A stretch of DNA of 64,000 nucleotides from Betaproteobacteria bacterium (GTDB lineage Bacteria > Pseudomonadota > Gammaproteobacteria > Burkholderiales > Burkholderiaceae_A), in NCBI GenBank assembly GCA_016868305.1, contig VGHK01000001.1, forward strand, positions 62,001 through 126,000, read 5' to 3'. The notes beneath the pieces are model-generated. The model was not told the DNA's origin, did not search any database, and was given only the letters and a program-made list of their open reading frames with translations. Position numbers and translations under genes: made by a program. This document shows, in pieces, positions 42,478 through 54,587 of this stretch (positions are counted from its first letter, which is position 1; the number at the start of each line of letters is the position of its first letter).

Positions 42478-44288
42478 AGATAAAACCGTGTGCGCTCCGG
42501 TCGATTGGGGTTACGCGGGATTTCAAGAACGGTAACCCAGCCCTCGGGAACAAAGCTTGATGTGGATAGCCGCCAGTGGCACTGGCCATAGCTGGGTCCG
42601 GCCAAAGGCAGGCTAAGGCTGGAGAGCACAATCGCCCGACTTGTCAGGTCGGTGCCCGGTGCCTGCACGCAGGTCTGCGCTGGTCTGAGGCTTGCCAATG
42701 GTACCGCTCGATCTATCGCCGACTGAATGCCGGCTACCGCATGGCCGTAGCCCCGGTTAATCTCCAGGGCGGGCAGTAGCAGGTTCATCATCAGCACCCA
42801 GGCGAGGCTCACCCCCCCAGCCGAGAGCACCACCGGCCGCCAAAGACGGTTTTCTCCTCGCCCGATACGCCAGGTAATCAAGGCAATCCAGAGGCCACTG
42901 ACCGAGACCCCCGCAAGCAACTCGAAAAGACTCGCATCGCCGGTAACGCCCGGTGCAAGAAAGTCTAGTCGGCTCGCCAGTTGTTCCGGAAAACCAAAAA
43001 CAATCGCCGACCAATAGAGCCAGATGAGAACTCCTAGGCCCGTAAAGACCACCACGGCAAACCAGTCTACGAGGCTCGTCACCGATCGCGGCAGCGACAA
43101 GAGCCCGTAAGCGGCCAGGCAGGAGAGCAGGGCCACCGGCATGAACCGTGCCGGATTACCCCCTCCAAGGCCCAATCCGTAGACGAGGATCCATGGCAGA
43201 AGCAAAGCGGCCATCATCTGCAGGTGGAAAAGGCGCCAGAGCCCATGGCGCCATGCCTGAACCATAAGCGTAAGAACCATGGGCCACAAGGGCCACCATG
43301 ACCATGCCCAGGTCTCAGGGCCATGCAGCAGCGATCGGGGTATGGCGGTCTGCTGAGAATCCCACCAGGTTTTCAGCACCGCCTCTTGGTCGAAGGCAAT
43401 CACCGCCATCAACCACAGCCCGAGGCCCAGGCATAAGACCGGCAGTCCGATACGCAAGAGCGTTGGGGCAATCAGACGCCATGGCGCAACGAACAGGCAG
43501 GCCATGGTGATGCCTGCGAGCGCTGCCAGCAGAAACCGTAGCCCCTCATTGAAAAACCCAAAGGCAGTAAGCACCCCAATCCACAGGCCTGCCTGTCGGG
43601 GCCTTTCGGGAGCGACTGCCATAGCCCAGAGCAGGCCTGCGGTGAGGCAGAAATGCAGGGCATGCGGGCTGGCCTCATGCCAGCGGGCGAATGCGCCAAT
43701 GCAGGCAAGCGCCAGCAGCACCGCGCAGTCGGCCATCGTGGTTGCAAAGGCCGGCGCGGTCGGGCCAATGCCAAGCGGGTCGTCTGGACGTGCCTCCCGC
43801 CTGCGCGAGAGCCGATGGGTGGCCTGCCAGAGGCATACCAGACCGCCCAGAATCCAGACAACCAGACTGATTCTCCCCGCCGCATGCAGGCTCTCTATAG
43901 AGACCGGGAATCCAGCCAGGCCGCCAGCGAAGAGGGCCCAGACTGCCATGCCCAGCGCCATCCACCAGGCAGTCAGCGGCCCTTCGCTGAGCAGGGCTCC
44001 GCCCTGGAGCTGGGAAAAAAGAAGCGAACCCACGGCATCGCCAAGCGATACTACAGACGCGTCTAAGGGCTGAAGCGCCTGCAGAATCGAGCGCGCCTGC
44101 GCCATACCCAGAAGGTCTGGCCCTTGCCAGGGGCCATGGGTAAACAGGCCCGACCAGAGATAGAGAATCCCCAGAAGAACCAATACCCATCGGGGCACAT
44201 GCTGCGTGGCGCTAGCGGCAAGACCTGGCAGCGGCCGAGGAGGCCGCCACGACCGAATGTGGTCTCGCATGCCAGAGGAGACAGTCAC
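42453..44288 (-). CDS. Polytopic membrane protein, possibly a GT-C/ArnT-like glycosyltransferase
   Basis: A 611-residue protein with about 11-12 membrane helices and a C-terminal soluble segment. The first helix ([19 protein letters not shown]) is followed by a periplasmic loop with an acidic residue ([12 protein letters not shown]), as in protein-mannosyltransferase/ArnT enzymes. Later come [17 protein letters not shown] and a C-terminal segment with two cysteines ([15 protein letters not shown]). Members transfer sugars from polyprenyl phosphate. No lipid A or glycan genes are adjacent, so the assignment is by topology only. It starts at GTG 44288 or ATG 44270. It lies 76 bp after rpmE2 and overlaps orn at its 3' end. 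Confidence 0.6.
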   Translation of the reverse strand: MTVSSGMRDHIRSWRPPRPLPGLAASATQHVPRWVLVLLGILYLWSGLFTHGPWQGPDLLGMAQARSILQALQPLDASVVSLGDAVGSLLFSQLQGGALLSEGPLTAWWMALGMAVWALFAGGLAGFPVSIESLHAAGRISLVVWILGGLVCLWQATHRLSRRREARPDDPLGIGPTAPAFATTMADCAVLLALACIGAFARWHEASPHALHFCLTAGLLWAMAVAPERPRQAGLWIGVLTAFGFFNEGLRFLLAALAGITMACLFVAPWRLIAPTLLRIGLPVLCLGLGLWLMAVIAFDQEAVLKTWWDSQQTAIPRSLLHGPETWAWSWWPLWPMVLTLMVQAWRHGLWRLFHLQMMAALLLPWILVYGLGLGGGNPARFMPVALLSCLAAYGLLSLPRSVTSLVDWFAVVVFTGLGVLIWLYWSAIVFGFPEQLASRLDFLAPGVTGDASLFELLAGVSVSGLWIALITWRIGRGENRLWRPVVLSAGGVSLAWVLMMNLLLPALEINRGYGHAVAGIQSAIDRAVPLASLRPAQTCVQAPGTDLTSRAIVLSSLSLPLAGPSYGQCHWRLSTSSFVPEGWVTVLEIPRNPNRPERTRFYLQERTKSE

Positions 44289-44364
44289 CGTTAACGACCC
44301 TCAGGGTAGAAACGGCCGGGGTGAGAAGGCGGTGGCCTGGGCCTGACCCTGCAAGGCCCTTGGG

Positions 44365-44637
44365 CTAGCTGGCGGACTTGGCTCCAGCGCCGCGCTTGGC
44401 ACCAAACTTTTGGCGGAACTTTTCCACCCGGCCGGCGGTATCCATGATCTTCTGGGTGCCGGTGTAGAAAGGATGAGACTCTGAGCTGGTATCGAGCTTG
44501 TACAAGGGATAGTCTTTGCCGTCTTTCCACTTGATCGTCTCGCGGGTATTCACCGTGGAGCGGGTGACGAAGCTGAAGTCGTTGGAGAGGTCGACAAAGA
44601 CAACCTCGCGATAGTTAGGGTGAATGCCCTCTTTCAT
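44365..44637 (-). CDS. rpmE2: 50S ribosomal protein L31 type B
   Basis: Ribosomal protein of 90 residues, type B form (no zinc CxxC): [38 protein letters not shown]. It follows rho on the minus strand in the trxA-rho-rpmE arrangement common in Betaproteobacteria. The 144-nt leader between rho and this gene contains a large palindromic structure (44669-44719). A lone type B L31 would be a zinc-independent choice unless a type A copy exists elsewhere. Confidence 0.95.
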   Translation of the reverse strand: MKEGIHPNYREVVFVDLSNDFSFVTRSTVNTRETIKWKDGKDYPLYKLDTSSESHPFYTGTQKIMDTAGRVEKFRQKFGAKRGAGAKSAS

Positions 44638-44668
44638 AGCTGCTGTTCCTTAACGTGGCGGATCGCCG

Positions 44669-44719
44669 GTCTTTTATCGATTGCCTGAAAGGCTTGACGC
44701 AACTTTCAGGATAAAAGAC
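44669..44719 (-). promoter_or_regulatory. Long two-part hairpin between rho and rpmE2 (candidate L31 leader)
   Basis: On the minus-strand transcript an outer 9-bp stem (GTCTTTTAT with ATAAAAGAC) and an inner 8-bp stem (CCTGAAAG with CTTTCAGG) are both perfect. They are separated on one side by a 6-nt bulge (CGATTG as read on the plus strand) and capped by an 11-nt loop. The element ends 32 nt before the rpmE2 ATG. It is not followed by a U tract. It may be an autoregulatory L31 binding site or a structure at the rho mRNA 3' end. Confidence 0.6.
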
Positions 44720-44781
44720 TACGTGTCCTTGTGAAATTAGCCAATGAGTATATAGGAATTAGGTCTTACAAGCCCGCTGCC

Positions 44782-46044
44782 CTAGCCCCCGCGCTTCATC
44801 ATGTCGAAAAATTCGCTGTTGTTCTTAGTCTGCCTTACTTTATCAAGCAGGAATTCCATCGACTGGATCTCGTCCATATCGTGCAAGAGCTTTCGCAGAA
44901 TCCAGATCTTTTGCAGCAGATCGGCAGGAATGAGCAGTTCTTCTTTGCGGGTACCTGAACGGTTGATGTTGATCGCAGGATAAACACGCTTCTCAGCCAG
45001 GCGCCGCTCAAGATGCACTTCCATATTGCCTGTGCCCTTGAACTCCTCGTAGATCACCTCATCCATGCGGGACCCGGTTTCGATGAGTGCGGTGGCGATA
45101 ATGGTGAGCGACCCCCCTTCTTCGATATTGCGGGCCGCTCCAAAGAATCGCTTCGGTCGGTGCAGGGCATTGGCATCCACGCCGCCCGTAAGCACCTTGC
45201 CAGAGGTGGGCACCACCGTGTTGTAGGCGCGTGCCAAGCGGGTGATGGAATCGAGCAGAATGACCACATCTTTTTTGTGCTCAACCAGGCGCTTGGCCTT
45301 TTCGATGACCATCTCGGCCACCTGAACATGACGCGTGGCAGGCTCATCAAATGTGGAGGCCACCACCTCGCCGCGCACAGAGCGTTGCATTTCGGTGACC
45401 TCTTCGGGGCGCTCATCGATCAGCAGAACAATCAGCACCACCTCGGGGTGGTTGGTGGTAATAGCATGCGCAATGTGCTGCATCATTACCGTTTTGCCGC
45501 TTTTGGGAGAGGCAACCAACAGGCCACGCTGTCCCTTGCCGATGGGCGCGATCATGTCGATGATGCGGCCCGTAATGTTCTCTTCTCCCTTCATGTCCCG
45601 TTCAAGCTTCAGGGGCTTGTTGGGAAACAGCGGGGTGAGGTTCTCAAAAAGGATTTTATTTTTAGAGGCCTCGGGCGGCTGTCCGTTGATCCGGTCTACC
45701 TTCACCAGGGCAAAGTACCGCTCACCGTCTTTGGGGGTGCGAACCTCACCCTCTATTGAGTCTCCCGTATGAAGATTAAAACGGCGAATCTGAGAGGGCG
45801 ACAGATAGATATCGTCGGTACTTGCAAGGTACGAAGATTCCGGTGCTCTGAGAAAGCCAAAGCCATCGGGTAACACCTCCAGCACGCCGTCACCAAAGAT
45901 CTGCTCGCCGGTCTTTGCCTTTCTTTTGAGAATGGCAAACATCAGTTCCTGCTTGCGAAGCCGGCTGGCATTGTCGATTTCCAGAGTGCTGGCCAGCTCG
46001 ACGAGCTGGGTTACGGGCATAGCCTTTAATTCAGACAGATACAT
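44782..46044 (-). CDS. rho: Transcription termination factor Rho
   Basis: Hexameric RNA-dependent ATPase. The N-terminal RNA-binding domain contains [16 protein letters not shown] and [13 protein letters not shown]; the motor has the Walker [35 protein letters not shown] and the Q/R-loop region [20 protein letters not shown]. 420 residues is typical. It lies 32 bp after trxA on the minus strand. Confidence 0.98.
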   Translation of the reverse strand: MYLSELKAMPVTQLVELASTLEIDNASRLRKQELMFAILKRKAKTGEQIFGDGVLEVLPDGFGFLRAPESSYLASTDDIYLSPSQIRRFNLHTGDSIEGEVRTPKDGERYFALVKVDRINGQPPEASKNKILFENLTPLFPNKPLKLERDMKGEENITGRIIDMIAPIGKGQRGLLVASPKSGKTVMMQHIAHAITTNHPEVVLIVLLIDERPEEVTEMQRSVRGEVVASTFDEPATRHVQVAEMVIEKAKRLVEHKKDVVILLDSITRLARAYNTVVPTSGKVLTGGVDANALHRPKRFFGAARNIEEGGSLTIIATALIETGSRMDEVIYEEFKGTGNMEVHLERRLAEKRVYPAININRSGTRKEELLIPADLLQKIWILRKLLHDMDEIQSMEFLLDKVRQTKNNSEFFDMMKRGG

Positions 46045-46076
46045 GAGAAGAAGAGAAGAGGAGGAGAGAAAAGGCT

Positions 46077-46403
46077 TTAGATCTGACTATCGATCCAGGC
46101 CGTGAGCTGGGACTTTGCTGCTGCCCCGACCTTTTGCGAGACCACTGCTCCGTTTTTAAACAGGATGAGGGTGGGAATGCCGCGGATGCCATGCTTTGCA
46201 GGAACCGCCGCGTTTTCGTCGACGTTGAGCTTGGCAACGGTGAGCTTGCCGCCGTATTCCTTGGCAATCTCTTCAACGATCGGGCCAATCATTTTGCAGG
46301 GGCCACACCATTCGGCCCAGAAGTCTACTAAGACAGGGAGATCGGATTTCAATACATCGGACTCGAAGCTTGCATCGGTAACAACTTTTACGGAATCGCT
46401 CAT
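46077..46403 (-). CDS. trxA: Thioredoxin
   Basis: Cytoplasmic disulfide reductase, 108 residues, with the WAEWCGPCK active site, the cis-proline region [10 protein letters not shown] and the usual C-terminal helix. The start is ATG 46403; an upstream in-frame ATG adds 18 residues without similarity. It is the first gene of the trxA-rho-rpmE2 run. Confidence 0.97.
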   Translation of the reverse strand: MSDSVKVVTDASFESDVLKSDLPVLVDFWAEWCGPCKMIGPIVEEIAKEYGGKLTVAKLNVDENAAVPAKHGIRGIPTLILFKNGAVVSQKVGAAAKSQLTAWIDSQI

Positions 46404-46621
46404 GATTATTCGGAAAAATAAATAAGGGGAAGGTGAAGGGGCCCTCGCGAGGTGCACCAGAGACAGCCAGACAGTGAAATAAAAACGCCTTTGGGAGACC
46501 GGGGAGGAATCGTATTGCGCGGCTGCTACTAGGGATTGGGGCGAAGGGCAGCCGATCTAGGCCGGTAGTGTAGCGCATAAGCCCCTGACGCGCGCAACCC
46601 CTTCGCTTGATACACTGCTTG

Positions 46622-46721
46622 CTGGCGGGCCGCCCCGCATTGTGAGCCTGTGAACCTGGTCAGGTCGGGAACGAAGCAGCCACAGCGGGTCCTTGCAAGT
46701 GCCGGGGGTCCGGCTCGCCTC
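46622..46721 (+). ncRNA. ffs: 4.5S (signal recognition particle) RNA
   Basis: The conserved SRP core is present in two pieces, GTGAACCTGGTCAGGTC and GGAACGAAGCAGCC, forming the Ffh-binding internal loops and tetraloop end. The ends GGCGGGCCG (46624) and CGGCTCGCC (to 46719) pair with one wobble. A -10-like TACACT lies at 46611-46616. Its place just upstream of dnaX is the same in many Betaproteobacteria. Confidence 0.93.
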
Positions 46722-46810
46722 CTTTGCGTTCCGATGTTCCCTATGCATGCTCTGCACACTATGCCTTTTGCCTGTCTTATCGCCTTGACGAAAAACCTGT
46801 CTCTTACACG

Positions 46811-48553
46811 ATGACAGGACTATTCGAAGACCTCCCTTCTGCCGGGGCGCAGGCACCGGTTGCGCTGGCGCGCAAGTGGCGGCCGCGCAGCTTTGCCACC
46901 GTGGTCGGCCAGGACCATGTGGTGAGGGCTCTCCAGCATGGGCTTGCCCAGAACCGGCTGCACCATGCCTACCTTTTGACAGGCTCGCGTGGGGTAGGAA
47001 AGACCACCCTTGCTCGCATTCTTGCCAAGGCCCTGAACTGCGAGACAGGCCTTGTGGCAGAGCCCTGCGGCCAGTGTGGCAGCTGCCAGGAAATCGATGC
47101 CGGGCGGTTCGTGGACTACATCGAAATCGATGCCGCTTCTAACCGTGGGGTCGCCGAGATACAGCAGCTGCTTGAGCAGTCCCGTTTTGCCCCCACCTCA
47201 GGCCGTTACAAGGTCTATGTCATCGACGAGGTACACATGCTCTCGGGGCATGCCTTTAACGCCATGCTCAAAACCCTTGAAGAGCCCCCCGCGCAGGTGA
47301 AGTTCATTCTTGCCACCACAGACCCGCAGAAGATCCCGGTTACCGTGCTCTCGCGTTGCCTGCAGTTCAGCCTGAAAAACCTGCGCGTCGATGCGCTAGA
47401 AGGCCATCTGCATTTTGTGCTTCAGCAAGAGGGCGTGGTTGCCGAGTCCTCTGCGGTGCATGCGCTGGCCCGTGCCGCCCAGGGCTCTGTGCGTGATGCC
47501 CTTTCGCTTACTGATCAGGCGATTGCCTATGGCGGCGGCACGATCAGTCAAGAGGCCGTCGACCAGATGCTTGGTCTGGTGCATAGAGAGGCTCTGATTG
47601 CGCTGGCGGGGCATCTTGCCCGGGGCGAGGCCCAAGACAGCCTTGCCACGGCCGAGGCCCTGGTCACCGCAGGGGCGTTGGCCGATGCGGTTCTCGAGTC
47701 TCTTGCCCGGATCTATCACGAGGCGGCCCTCGTGTCGGCGCTGGGCCTTTCCGATGCGGTCTCTGACCCGGCTATCGCACCTTTGGCCCAGGCGCTTGGG
47801 CCTGAGCGGGCCCAGTTGGGCTACCAGATTCTGGTGCTGGGGCGGCGAGACCTTGCCCTGGCCCCCGATGAGTCCACCGGGCTGCAGATGACCCTGCTGC
47901 GGCTTCTGGCATTTTCTCCAGAAACTGTGGCTGGCGAACCGGGCGGTGCTGGCGGCCGTTCTGGCCAGAGGTCTGCAGTAAAGGCAGCAGCGCTGGTTGC
48001 CGCATCCGGGCAGCGACAGGCACCCCGCGTGGCGCCCCAGGCCAAAATAACTGCCGCGGTGCCGACTGCCCAGGAGCCTCTTTCAGCTCTGACGCCAGCC
48101 CGCTGGCCAGAGGTCGCCCGGTGTCTTAGTCTCGCGGGCCTGTCGCGGCAGTTTGCCCAGCAGTCTGGCTTTGAAGGATTCCACCCGCAGCGTGCAGACC
48201 AGCTTCTGTTCAGTGTTCCGCTGGATGCCCTCGCCGAGGAGGCCGTTGTGCATAGGGTAACGACCAGCCTCGAGGAGTACTTTGGCCAGAAGCTGAAGCT
48301 TCAGGTGCGGGTTTCCGCGCCAAGCGGGCCCACCGCCGCCGCCCAGGATGCAGGCAAAAGGGCCCAGGCACTTGCCGATGCTGAGGCCTCAATTGTCCAG
48401 TCTGCCCTAGTTCAGAATCTTATTCGCAGGTTTGATGCGAAGATCATTCCCGGATCAATCCGGCCGATCGGTGAAGCGACGCAGTCGGCCGACTCGTTGC
48501 CCCCGGCCGATCCAATAACGGCAGCGATGCCATCTCCAGGAGAACCACGATGA
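46811..48553 (+). CDS. dnaX: DNA polymerase III subunit gamma/tau
   Basis: Clamp-loader ATPase of 580 residues. [19 protein letters not shown], Walker [15 protein letters not shown], a zinc-binding set (CETG, CGQCGSC), [17 protein letters not shown] and [16 protein letters not shown] are typical, followed by a long Ala/Pro-rich region and a C-terminal tau-like domain. The start is ATG 46811; the frame's extension to 46724 has no similarity. I see no clear AAAAAAG slippage heptamer that would yield gamma. It overlaps ybaB by 4 nt. Confidence 0.96.
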   Translation: MTGLFEDLPSAGAQAPVALARKWRPRSFATVVGQDHVVRALQHGLAQNRLHHAYLLTGSRGVGKTTLARILAKALNCETGLVAEPCGQCGSCQEIDAGRFVDYIEIDAASNRGVAEIQQLLEQSRFAPTSGRYKVYVIDEVHMLSGHAFNAMLKTLEEPPAQVKFILATTDPQKIPVTVLSRCLQFSLKNLRVDALEGHLHFVLQQEGVVAESSAVHALARAAQGSVRDALSLTDQAIAYGGGTISQEAVDQMLGLVHREALIALAGHLARGEAQDSLATAEALVTAGALADAVLESLARIYHEAALVSALGLSDAVSDPAIAPLAQALGPERAQLGYQILVLGRRDLALAPDESTGLQMTLLRLLAFSPETVAGEPGGAGGRSGQRSAVKAAALVAASGQRQAPRVAPQAKITAAVPTAQEPLSALTPARWPEVARCLSLAGLSRQFAQQSGFEGFHPQRADQLLFSVPLDALAEEAVVHRVTTSLEEYFGQKLKLQVRVSAPSGPTAAAQDAGKRAQALADAEASIVQSALVQNLIRRFDAKIIPGSIRPIGEATQSADSLPPADPITAAMPSPGEPR

Positions 48554-48879
48554 TGAAAGGTCAGATTGCCGGGCTGATGCGGCAGGCCCAGCAGATGCAG
48601 GAGAAGATCAAACAGGCGCAAGACTCCCTGGCGGATCTTCAGGTAGAAGGCCAGGCGGGTTCCGGCCTGGTAAAGCTTGTCATGACCGGTAAGCATCAGG
48701 TGAAGTCTCTGGCGATCGACCCGAGCCTCATGACCAGCGACCCCGATGACCGCGAGACCCTGCAAGACCTGCTGGTTGCGGCAGTCAATGATGCGGTGGC
48801 TAAGGTAGAGCAGATGTCTAACGAGCGAATGTCTGCGGTCACTGCAGGGCTACCCTTGCCTCCTGGCTTTCGCCTCTAG
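48550..48879 (+). CDS. ybaB: YbaB/EbfC family nucleoid-associated protein
   Basis: DNA-binding protein of 109 residues: [20 protein letters not shown] at the start, then [36 protein letters not shown] and a C-terminal GLPLPPGF. These are the family marks. It lies between dnaX and recR as in most proteobacteria. The start overlaps dnaX; two ATG codons in a row are possible. Confidence 0.95.
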   Translation: MMKGQIAGLMRQAQQMQEKIKQAQDSLADLQVEGQAGSGLVKLVMTGKHQVKSLAIDPSLMTSDPDDRETLQDLLVAAVNDAVAKVEQMSNERMSAVTAGLPLPPGFRL

Positions 48880-48897
48880 TTTAAGTAAAAGGCTGGG

Positions 48898-49548
48898 ATG
48901 GCTGGATCGCTGTCTCGTGCGGATTCTGTGGGCGCGGCGCCAAGCCTTGCGGCCCTCACCGAGTCCTTTGCGCGCCTTCCGGGCGTGGGTCCGAAGACGG
49001 CACAGCGCATGGCCTTTCATCTGCTGCAGCATGACCGCGAAGGGGCAGAGCAGCTGGGCCATAGCCTGCTCAATGCCCTCTCCAGGCTAGAGCCCTGCCG
49101 TCGTTGCAATACCTTCTCCGAGCAGCCGGTATGTCCTACCTGTCTTGATGAGACCAGAGACCATGGACAGCTCTGCGTCGTGGAAAGCCCCGCAGACCTG
49201 CTTGTCATGGAACAGACCCGAAGCTATCGGGGGCTGTACTTTGTCCTGATGGGGCGGCTTTCGCCGCTCGATGGCCTTGGCCCCGCACAGCTGCCTTTAG
49301 AGCGTCTGCTCGAACGCGCGCGCGAAGAGGCACTTACCGAGGTGATTCTCGCCACCAACTTCACGCCCGAGGGCGAGGCCACCGCCCATGCCATTACGGG
49401 GCTGCTGCAGAGTCTGATACGAGCCGTGCCGCTTCGTATTACCCGGCTTGCCCGCGGCGTTCCGCTGGGCGGAGAGCTGGAATATGTCGACCTGGGTACT
49501 GTTGCCCAGGCCTTCCGTGACCGTCGCGAAAAGGAGCCTTCCAAATGA
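48898..49548 (+). CDS. recR: Recombination protein RecR
   Basis: Part of the RecFOR gap-repair pathway. The helix-hairpin-helix [19 protein letters not shown], the four-cysteine zinc finger [16 protein letters not shown], the Toprim domain ([30 protein letters not shown]) and the C-terminal [18 protein letters not shown] are all intact. It overlaps the MAPEG gene by 4 nt. Confidence 0.97.
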   Translation: MAGSLSRADSVGAAPSLAALTESFARLPGVGPKTAQRMAFHLLQHDREGAEQLGHSLLNALSRLEPCRRCNTFSEQPVCPTCLDETRDHGQLCVVESPADLLVMEQTRSYRGLYFVLMGRLSPLDGLGPAQLPLERLLERAREEALTEVILATNFTPEGEATAHAITGLLQSLIRAVPLRITRLARGVPLGGELEYVDLGTVAQAFRDRREKEPSK

Positions 49549-49919
49549 CGACCGCCCTGTGGTGTCTTCTGATCAGTATGTTTCTGCCTATTGTCTGCGC
49601 GGGAATATCCAAGGCCGGCGGCCAGGGCTATGACAATGCGCAGCCGCGAGACTGGCTGGCCCGCCAGGAGGGCTTTCGCGCCCGCGCGGTAGCGGCCCAG
49701 CAGAACAGCTGGGAGGCCCTGATTATCTTTGCCATCGCTGTGCTTGTGGCCCATGGTGTGGCGGGGCCCTTGGAATCGGTAGACCAGATGGCAGTAGCCT
49801 TCGTTCTGGCGCGTCTGGCCTACATTGTTGCCTATGTCGCGAACTGGGCCCTGTTCCGGTCTCTGGTCTGGCTGCTGGGGTTCTTCCTTAGCATTTCCAT
49901 CTTTGTTGCTGCCGCCTAG
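49545..49919 (+). CDS. MAPEG-family membrane protein
   Basis: Four-helix membrane protein of 124 residues. The MAPEG pattern is seen in [24 protein letters not shown] followed by [16 protein letters not shown], the region that binds glutathione in eukaryotic members. Bacterial members of this type are common and functionally vague. The start overlaps recR in ATGA. Confidence 0.85.
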   Translation: MTTALWCLLISMFLPIVCAGISKAGGQGYDNAQPRDWLARQEGFRARAVAAQQNSWEALIIFAIAVLVAHGVAGPLESVDQMAVAFVLARLAYIVAYVANWALFRSLVWLLGFFLSISIFVAAA

Positions 49920-50038
49920 TAGGCCTTGTCTTCCCCGGCTGCCTTGCCGCCGGGGCTGTTGCGGGTCGGCGAGAGATATCAAGGGACATCGCAGCATATT
50001 TCTAGCTTGGGCTTCGCCGAACCGTAATTCCGCTCCTT

Positions 50039-50044
50039 TATAAT
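50039..50044 (+). promoter_or_regulatory. -10 element upstream of carA
   Basis: TATAAT matches the sigma-70 -10 consensus exactly, 24 bp upstream of the carA start codon, with an AAGGAG ribosome-binding site (50057-50062) between. No convincing -35 hexamer is present at 16-18 bp, so an activator may help. The leader would be under 25 nt. Confidence 0.55.
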
Positions 50045-50068
50045 CGTCAAAATTACAAGGAGTTTATT

Positions 50069-51349
50069 TTGCAGGTTCGCCAGCTGCTGGCCGCGGTGCA
50101 GACCGATGCGGCCGGATTCTCTTCGTCTGTGTCTTCTCAGTTTCCCATTGCTGTTCTTGCCCTTGCCGATGGCAGTCTTTTCGAAGGCTTCTCAATTGGT
50201 AGCCCCGGACAGACCACCGGCGAGGTGGTCTTTAATACGGCCTTAACGGGCTACCAGGAAATCCTTACGGATCCCAGCTACTGCCAGCAGCTCGTCACCC
50301 TTACCTATCCGCATATCGGCAACACCGGCTGGAATAGCGAAGACCATGAGTCGGCAAAGGTGCAGGCAGCAGGCCTGATCGTGCGCGACCTTCCACAAGT
50401 GGTGTCAAGCTTTCGCAGCGAGCAGAGCCTTTCAGACGCACTGCAGGCCGCGGGCATAGTAGCCATAGCGGGTATCGATACCCGGGCCCTCACCCGTCGG
50501 CTGCGCGAAACCGGGGCACAGTCGGGGGCCATTGTCTGTGCAGAAGGCTCTGGGCTGATGTCAGGCATGCAGTCGCTCGCTGATCGGGCGGTAATGCTTG
50601 CCCGTTCGTTCCCAGGGCTGGTGGGTGCCGACCTTGCGCAGAAAGTATCAACAGAAAAGTCCTATCGCTGGACAGAGGGCAGCTGGCAGCTGGTCTCGGC
50701 CATGACCGGTGCCCCCGCATCAAATACGGCCTTCGCCCAGCAACGGCAATCCCCTGCCGAGGCTGCGCCCCATGTCGTAGCCTACGACTTTGGCATCAAG
50801 TACAACATTCTGCGTCTGCTGGTCGACCGTGGCGCCACGGTAACCGTGGTGCCGGCCAAGACGTCGTATGCTGATGCCCTGGCGCTTAAGCCCCAGGGCA
50901 TTTTTCTCTCCAATGGGCCGGGAGACCCACAGCCCTGCGACTATGCCATCGCCGTGGCACAGCAGGCGATGGCAGATCGCCTTCCGCTGTTCGGCATCTG
51001 CCTGGGGCATCAGATCATGGCCCTGGCCGCAGGTGCCAAGACCTTAAAGATGAAGTTTGGCCATCACGGTGCCAACCATCCGGTACAAGACCTCGCCTCG
51101 GGCCGCGTTTTTATAACCTCGCAGAACCACGGATTTGCGGTTGACCCGCAGAGCCTGCCCGCGCAGCTTAAGGTAACCCACGTGTCACTGTTCGATGGCT
51201 CGATTCAAGGTCTCGCCCATACCCAGGCCCCTGCCTATTGCTTTCAGGGGCACCCTGAGGCAAGCCCTGGGCCGCACGACATCATCCCCTTATTCGACCC
51301 GTTCTTTAATGCGATGGCGCGGGCGGTAAAGGCGGTGGCCCATGCCTAA
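50069..51349 (+). CDS. carA: Carbamoyl-phosphate synthase small (glutaminase) subunit
   Basis: Class I glutamine amidotransferase that feeds ammonia to CarB for arginine and pyrimidine synthesis. The N-terminal [33 protein letters not shown] region is CarA-specific (written here in part), and the glutaminase has the nucleophile in [13 protein letters not shown] with the H/E pair in GHPEASPGP. At 426 residues it is about 40 longer than E. coli CarA, with an extended N-terminus and a short Q/A-rich linker ([12 protein letters not shown]). The TTG start at 50069 has an AAGGAG site 6 nt upstream; no ATG is available. Confidence 0.95.
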   Translation: MQVRQLLAAVQTDAAGFSSSVSSQFPIAVLALADGSLFEGFSIGSPGQTTGEVVFNTALTGYQEILTDPSYCQQLVTLTYPHIGNTGWNSEDHESAKVQAAGLIVRDLPQVVSSFRSEQSLSDALQAAGIVAIAGIDTRALTRRLRETGAQSGAIVCAEGSGLMSGMQSLADRAVMLARSFPGLVGADLAQKVSTEKSYRWTEGSWQLVSAMTGAPASNTAFAQQRQSPAEAAPHVVAYDFGIKYNILRLLVDRGATVTVVPAKTSYADALALKPQGIFLSNGPGDPQPCDYAIAVAQQAMADRLPLFGICLGHQIMALAAGAKTLKMKFGHHGANHPVQDLASGRVFITSQNHGFAVDPQSLPAQLKVTHVSLFDGSIQGLAHTQAPAYCFQGHPEASPGPHDIIPLFDPFFNAMARAVKAVAHA

Positions 51350-54300
51350 GCGCAGCGATATCAAAACCATTCTCATTATCGGGGCGGGCCCCATTGTCAT
51401 TGGCCAGGCCTGCGAGTTTGACTATTCCGGTGCCCAGGCCTGCAAGGCGTTGAAGCAAGAGGGCTTTAAGGTGGTGCTGGTCAACAGCAACCCGGCCACC
51501 ATTATGACCGACCCCGAAACGGCCGACGTCACCTATATTGAGCCGATCACCTGGCAGATGGTCGCGCGCATTATTGAGAAAGAACGGCCCGATGCCCTAC
51601 TGCCCACGATGGGTGGGCAGACCGCACTGAACTGTGCGCTTGATCTCGCCCGCGAAGGGGTTCTTGCAAAGTACAAGGTAGAGCTCATCGGTGCGCGGGA
51701 AGAGGCCATCGAGAAGGCCGAAGATCGCCAGAAGTTTAAGCAGGCCATGACCAAGATTGGTCTTGCGTCTGCCCAGTCCGGCGTGGCCCATTCTATGGAA
51801 GAGGCCTGGCAGGTGCAGCGCCAGATCGCCGAACTGACTGGCAGTGCGGGCTTTCCCATGGTGATTCGCCCAAGCTTTACCCTGGGCGGCACGGGCGGCG
51901 GTATTGCCTACAACGCCGAAGAATTCGAGACTATTTGTAAGCGGGGCCTGGAGGCCTCTCCCACCCGTGAGCTGCTTATTGAAGAGTCGCTTATTGGCTG
52001 GAAAGAGTTTGAGATGGAGGTGGTGCGCGATAAGGCCGACAACTGCATCATCGTCTGCTCCATTGAGAACCTCGACCCCATGGGTATTCACACCGGAGAC
52101 TCGATCACGGTGGCGCCTGCGCAGACGCTGACCGACAAGGAATACCAGATCATGCGCAACGCCTCGATCGCTATTCTGCGAGAGATTGGCGTGGATACTG
52201 GGGGCTCGAATGTGCAGTTCGCCATCAATCCCACCAATGGCCGCATGATCGTGATCGAGATGAACCCCCGGGTCTCGCGGTCTTCGGCCCTGGCCTCTAA
52301 GGCCACGGGCTTTCCGATTGCCAAGGTAGCGGCCAAGCTCGCGGTGGGCTATACCCTCGATGAACTGCGTAACGAGATCACCGGCGGGGCTACACCGGCC
52401 TCGTTTGAGCCTTCCATCGACTATGTGGTCACCAAGGTGCCGCGCTTTGCCTTTGAAAAATTCCCACTTGCCGATGTCCATCTCACCACCCAGATGAAGT
52501 CTGTGGGCGAGGTCATGGCCATGGGCCGCACCTTTCAGGAGTCGTTTCAGAAGGCCCTGCGTGGTCTCGAAGTGGGCGTCGATGGCCTGAACCAGAAAAC
52601 AGTGGACCGCGAGCGTATTGAAGAAGAGCTGGGCGAACCCGGCCCCGAACGTATCTGGTACGTGGGTGATGCCTTTGCCCAGGGGTTTACCGTCGAAGAA
52701 GTCTTTGCGCTGACCCATATCGACCGGTGGTTTCTGGTGCAGATCGAAGAAATCGTGCGCATCGAGATGGCCCTTGAGAAAAAGACCCTGGCCGAGATTG
52801 ATGCGGAGCTTTTCTTCGAACTAAAGCGTAAGGGATTCTCCGACAGACGGCTCGCCTACCTGCTCGATACCTCTGAGGCCGAGGTACGCAAGCAGCGCCA
52901 TGCTCTTGGCGTGCGGCCCGTGTATAAACGTGTGGACACCTGTGCGGCCGAGTTTGATACCGGCACGTCCTACTTTTATTCCACCTATGAAAAAGAATGT
53001 GAGGCTCGGCCCACCGATCGCAAGAAGGTAATCGTGCTGGGGGGCGGGCCAAACCGCATTGGCCAGGGCATTGAGTTTGACTACTGCTGTGTCCATGCGG
53101 CCATGGCCCTGCGTGACGATGGCTTTGAGACCATCATGGTGAACTGTAACCCCGAGACGGTCTCCACCGACTACGACACCAGCGACCGGCTCTATTTTGA
53201 GCCGCTCACGCTGGAAGACGTGCTTGAGATCGTCGACATCGAAAAGCCTGTGGGGGTGATCGTGCAGTATGGCGGTCAGACCCCGCTGAAGCTTGCCAAG
53301 GCTTTAGAGGCTGCCGGGGTGCCGATTGTCGGCACCTCACCCGAATCCATTGACATTGCCGAAGACCGCGAGCGGTTCCAAAAACTACTTACCAAGCTTG
53401 AACTCTTGCAGCCGCCCAACCGCACCGCTCGCAATGAAGAAGAGGCTATGCGCCTTGCCCAGGAAATCGGCTATCCCTTGGTGGTACGCCCGAGCTACGT
53501 GCTCGGCGGCCGGGCTATGGAGATTGTCCATGAACAGAAAGACCTCGAGCGCTACATGAAGGAGGCCGTGAAGGTCTCAAACGATTCGCCTGTGCTGCTT
53601 GATCGGTTTTTAAACGACGCCATCGAGGTCGACGTGGACTGCCTGTCTGATGGCAAGCGTGTGTTTATTGGTGGCGTTATGGAGCACATAGAGCAGGCCG
53701 GGGTGCACTCGGGCGACTCCGCCTGCAGCCTGCCGCCCTATTCTCTGCCAGATGCCGTGGTCACCGAGCTAAAGCGTCAGACCGAGATCATGAGCCGGGC
53801 GCTTCATGTGGTTGGCCTAATGAACGTGCAGTTTGCCATTCAGGGCCAGACCGTTTTTGTGCTCGAAGTAAACCCTCGGGCCTCGCGCACGGTGCCGTTT
53901 GTCTCCAAGGCCACCGGACTGCCTCTGGCAAAAATCGCCGCCCGGGCCATGCTGGGCAAAAGTCTCGACGAACAGAACATTCGCGGTGAGATTGTCCCCC
54001 CTTATTTTTCGGTCAAAGAAGCGGTTTTTCCCTTCGTGAAGTTTCCGGGTGTCGATACCATTTTGGGGCCCGAAATGAAGTCCACGGGCGAGGTCATGGG
54101 CGTTGGTAAGTCCTTTGCCGAGGCCTTTGTAAAGTCGCAACTGGGCGCCGGCGTACGCCTTCCCGAGCCCGCTCAAACCGGATATGTCTTTCTTAGCGTA
54201 AAAAATGCTGATAAGCCAGGTATTGCCCCGGTGGCCCGCAGCCTGCATCAAATGGGCTTTCGGCTGGTAGCCACACGCGGCACAGCCGCCGCTATTTTGG

Positions 54301-54587
54301 CAGAGGAGATTCCCGTCACCATCGTGAATAAGGTCACCGAGGGCCGACCCCACGTGGTTGATCTCATAAAAAATGGCGAGATCGTCTTTATGGTCAACAC
54401 CGTGGAAGAACGGCGTAATGCTATGGCCGATTCGCGTTCCATACGCACCACCGGGCTTGCCCAGCGGGTGACCACCTACACCACGCTGGCCGGTGCACGG
54501 GCTGCCGTCGAGGGCATGAAGGCTATGGCCGAGGCGAGGCTAGACGTTTATGATCTGCAGTCAATGCACAAGGACCTTGCCCAATGA
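51342..54587 (+). CDS. carB: Carbamoyl-phosphate synthase large subunit
   Basis: Two homologous ATP-grasp halves plus an allosteric C-terminal MGS domain. [21 protein letters not shown] opens half one, and [18 protein letters not shown] opens half two near residue 565. The C-terminal domain contains [17 protein letters not shown] and NTVEER. 1081 residues is standard. It overlaps carA in ATGCCTAA, an 8-nt coupling, and overlaps greA by 4 nt. Confidence 0.98.
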   Translation: MPKRSDIKTILIIGAGPIVIGQACEFDYSGAQACKALKQEGFKVVLVNSNPATIMTDPETADVTYIEPITWQMVARIIEKERPDALLPTMGGQTALNCALDLAREGVLAKYKVELIGAREEAIEKAEDRQKFKQAMTKIGLASAQSGVAHSMEEAWQVQRQIAELTGSAGFPMVIRPSFTLGGTGGGIAYNAEEFETICKRGLEASPTRELLIEESLIGWKEFEMEVVRDKADNCIIVCSIENLDPMGIHTGDSITVAPAQTLTDKEYQIMRNASIAILREIGVDTGGSNVQFAINPTNGRMIVIEMNPRVSRSSALASKATGFPIAKVAAKLAVGYTLDELRNEITGGATPASFEPSIDYVVTKVPRFAFEKFPLADVHLTTQMKSVGEVMAMGRTFQESFQKALRGLEVGVDGLNQKTVDRERIEEELGEPGPERIWYVGDAFAQGFTVEEVFALTHIDRWFLVQIEEIVRIEMALEKKTLAEIDAELFFELKRKGFSDRRLAYLLDTSEAEVRKQRHALGVRPVYKRVDTCAAEFDTGTSYFYSTYEKECEARPTDRKKVIVLGGGPNRIGQGIEFDYCCVHAAMALRDDGFETIMVNCNPETVSTDYDTSDRLYFEPLTLEDVLEIVDIEKPVGVIVQYGGQTPLKLAKALEAAGVPIVGTSPESIDIAEDRERFQKLLTKLELLQPPNRTARNEEEAMRLAQEIGYPLVVRPSYVLGGRAMEIVHEQKDLERYMKEAVKVSNDSPVLLDRFLNDAIEVDVDCLSDGKRVFIGGVMEHIEQAGVHSGDSACSLPPYSLPDAVVTELKRQTEIMSRALHVVGLMNVQFAIQGQTVFVLEVNPRASRTVPFVSKATGLPLAKIAARAMLGKSLDEQNIRGEIVPPYFSVKEAVFPFVKFPGVDTILGPEMKSTGEVMGVGKSFAEAFVKSQLGAGVRLPEPAQTGYVFLSVKNADKPGIAPVARSLHQMGFRLVATRGTAAAILAEEIPVTIVNKVTEGRPHVVDLIKNGEIVFMVNTVEERRNAMADSRSIRTTGLAQRVTTYTTLAGARAAVEGMKAMAEARLDVYDLQSMHKDLAQ

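Noticed and set aside
46811-48553. Programmed frameshift site in dnaX for the gamma subunit
   Set aside because: No A-AAA-AAG type heptamer with a following hairpin was found; AAAAGGG near 48356 is not a proper slippery sequence.
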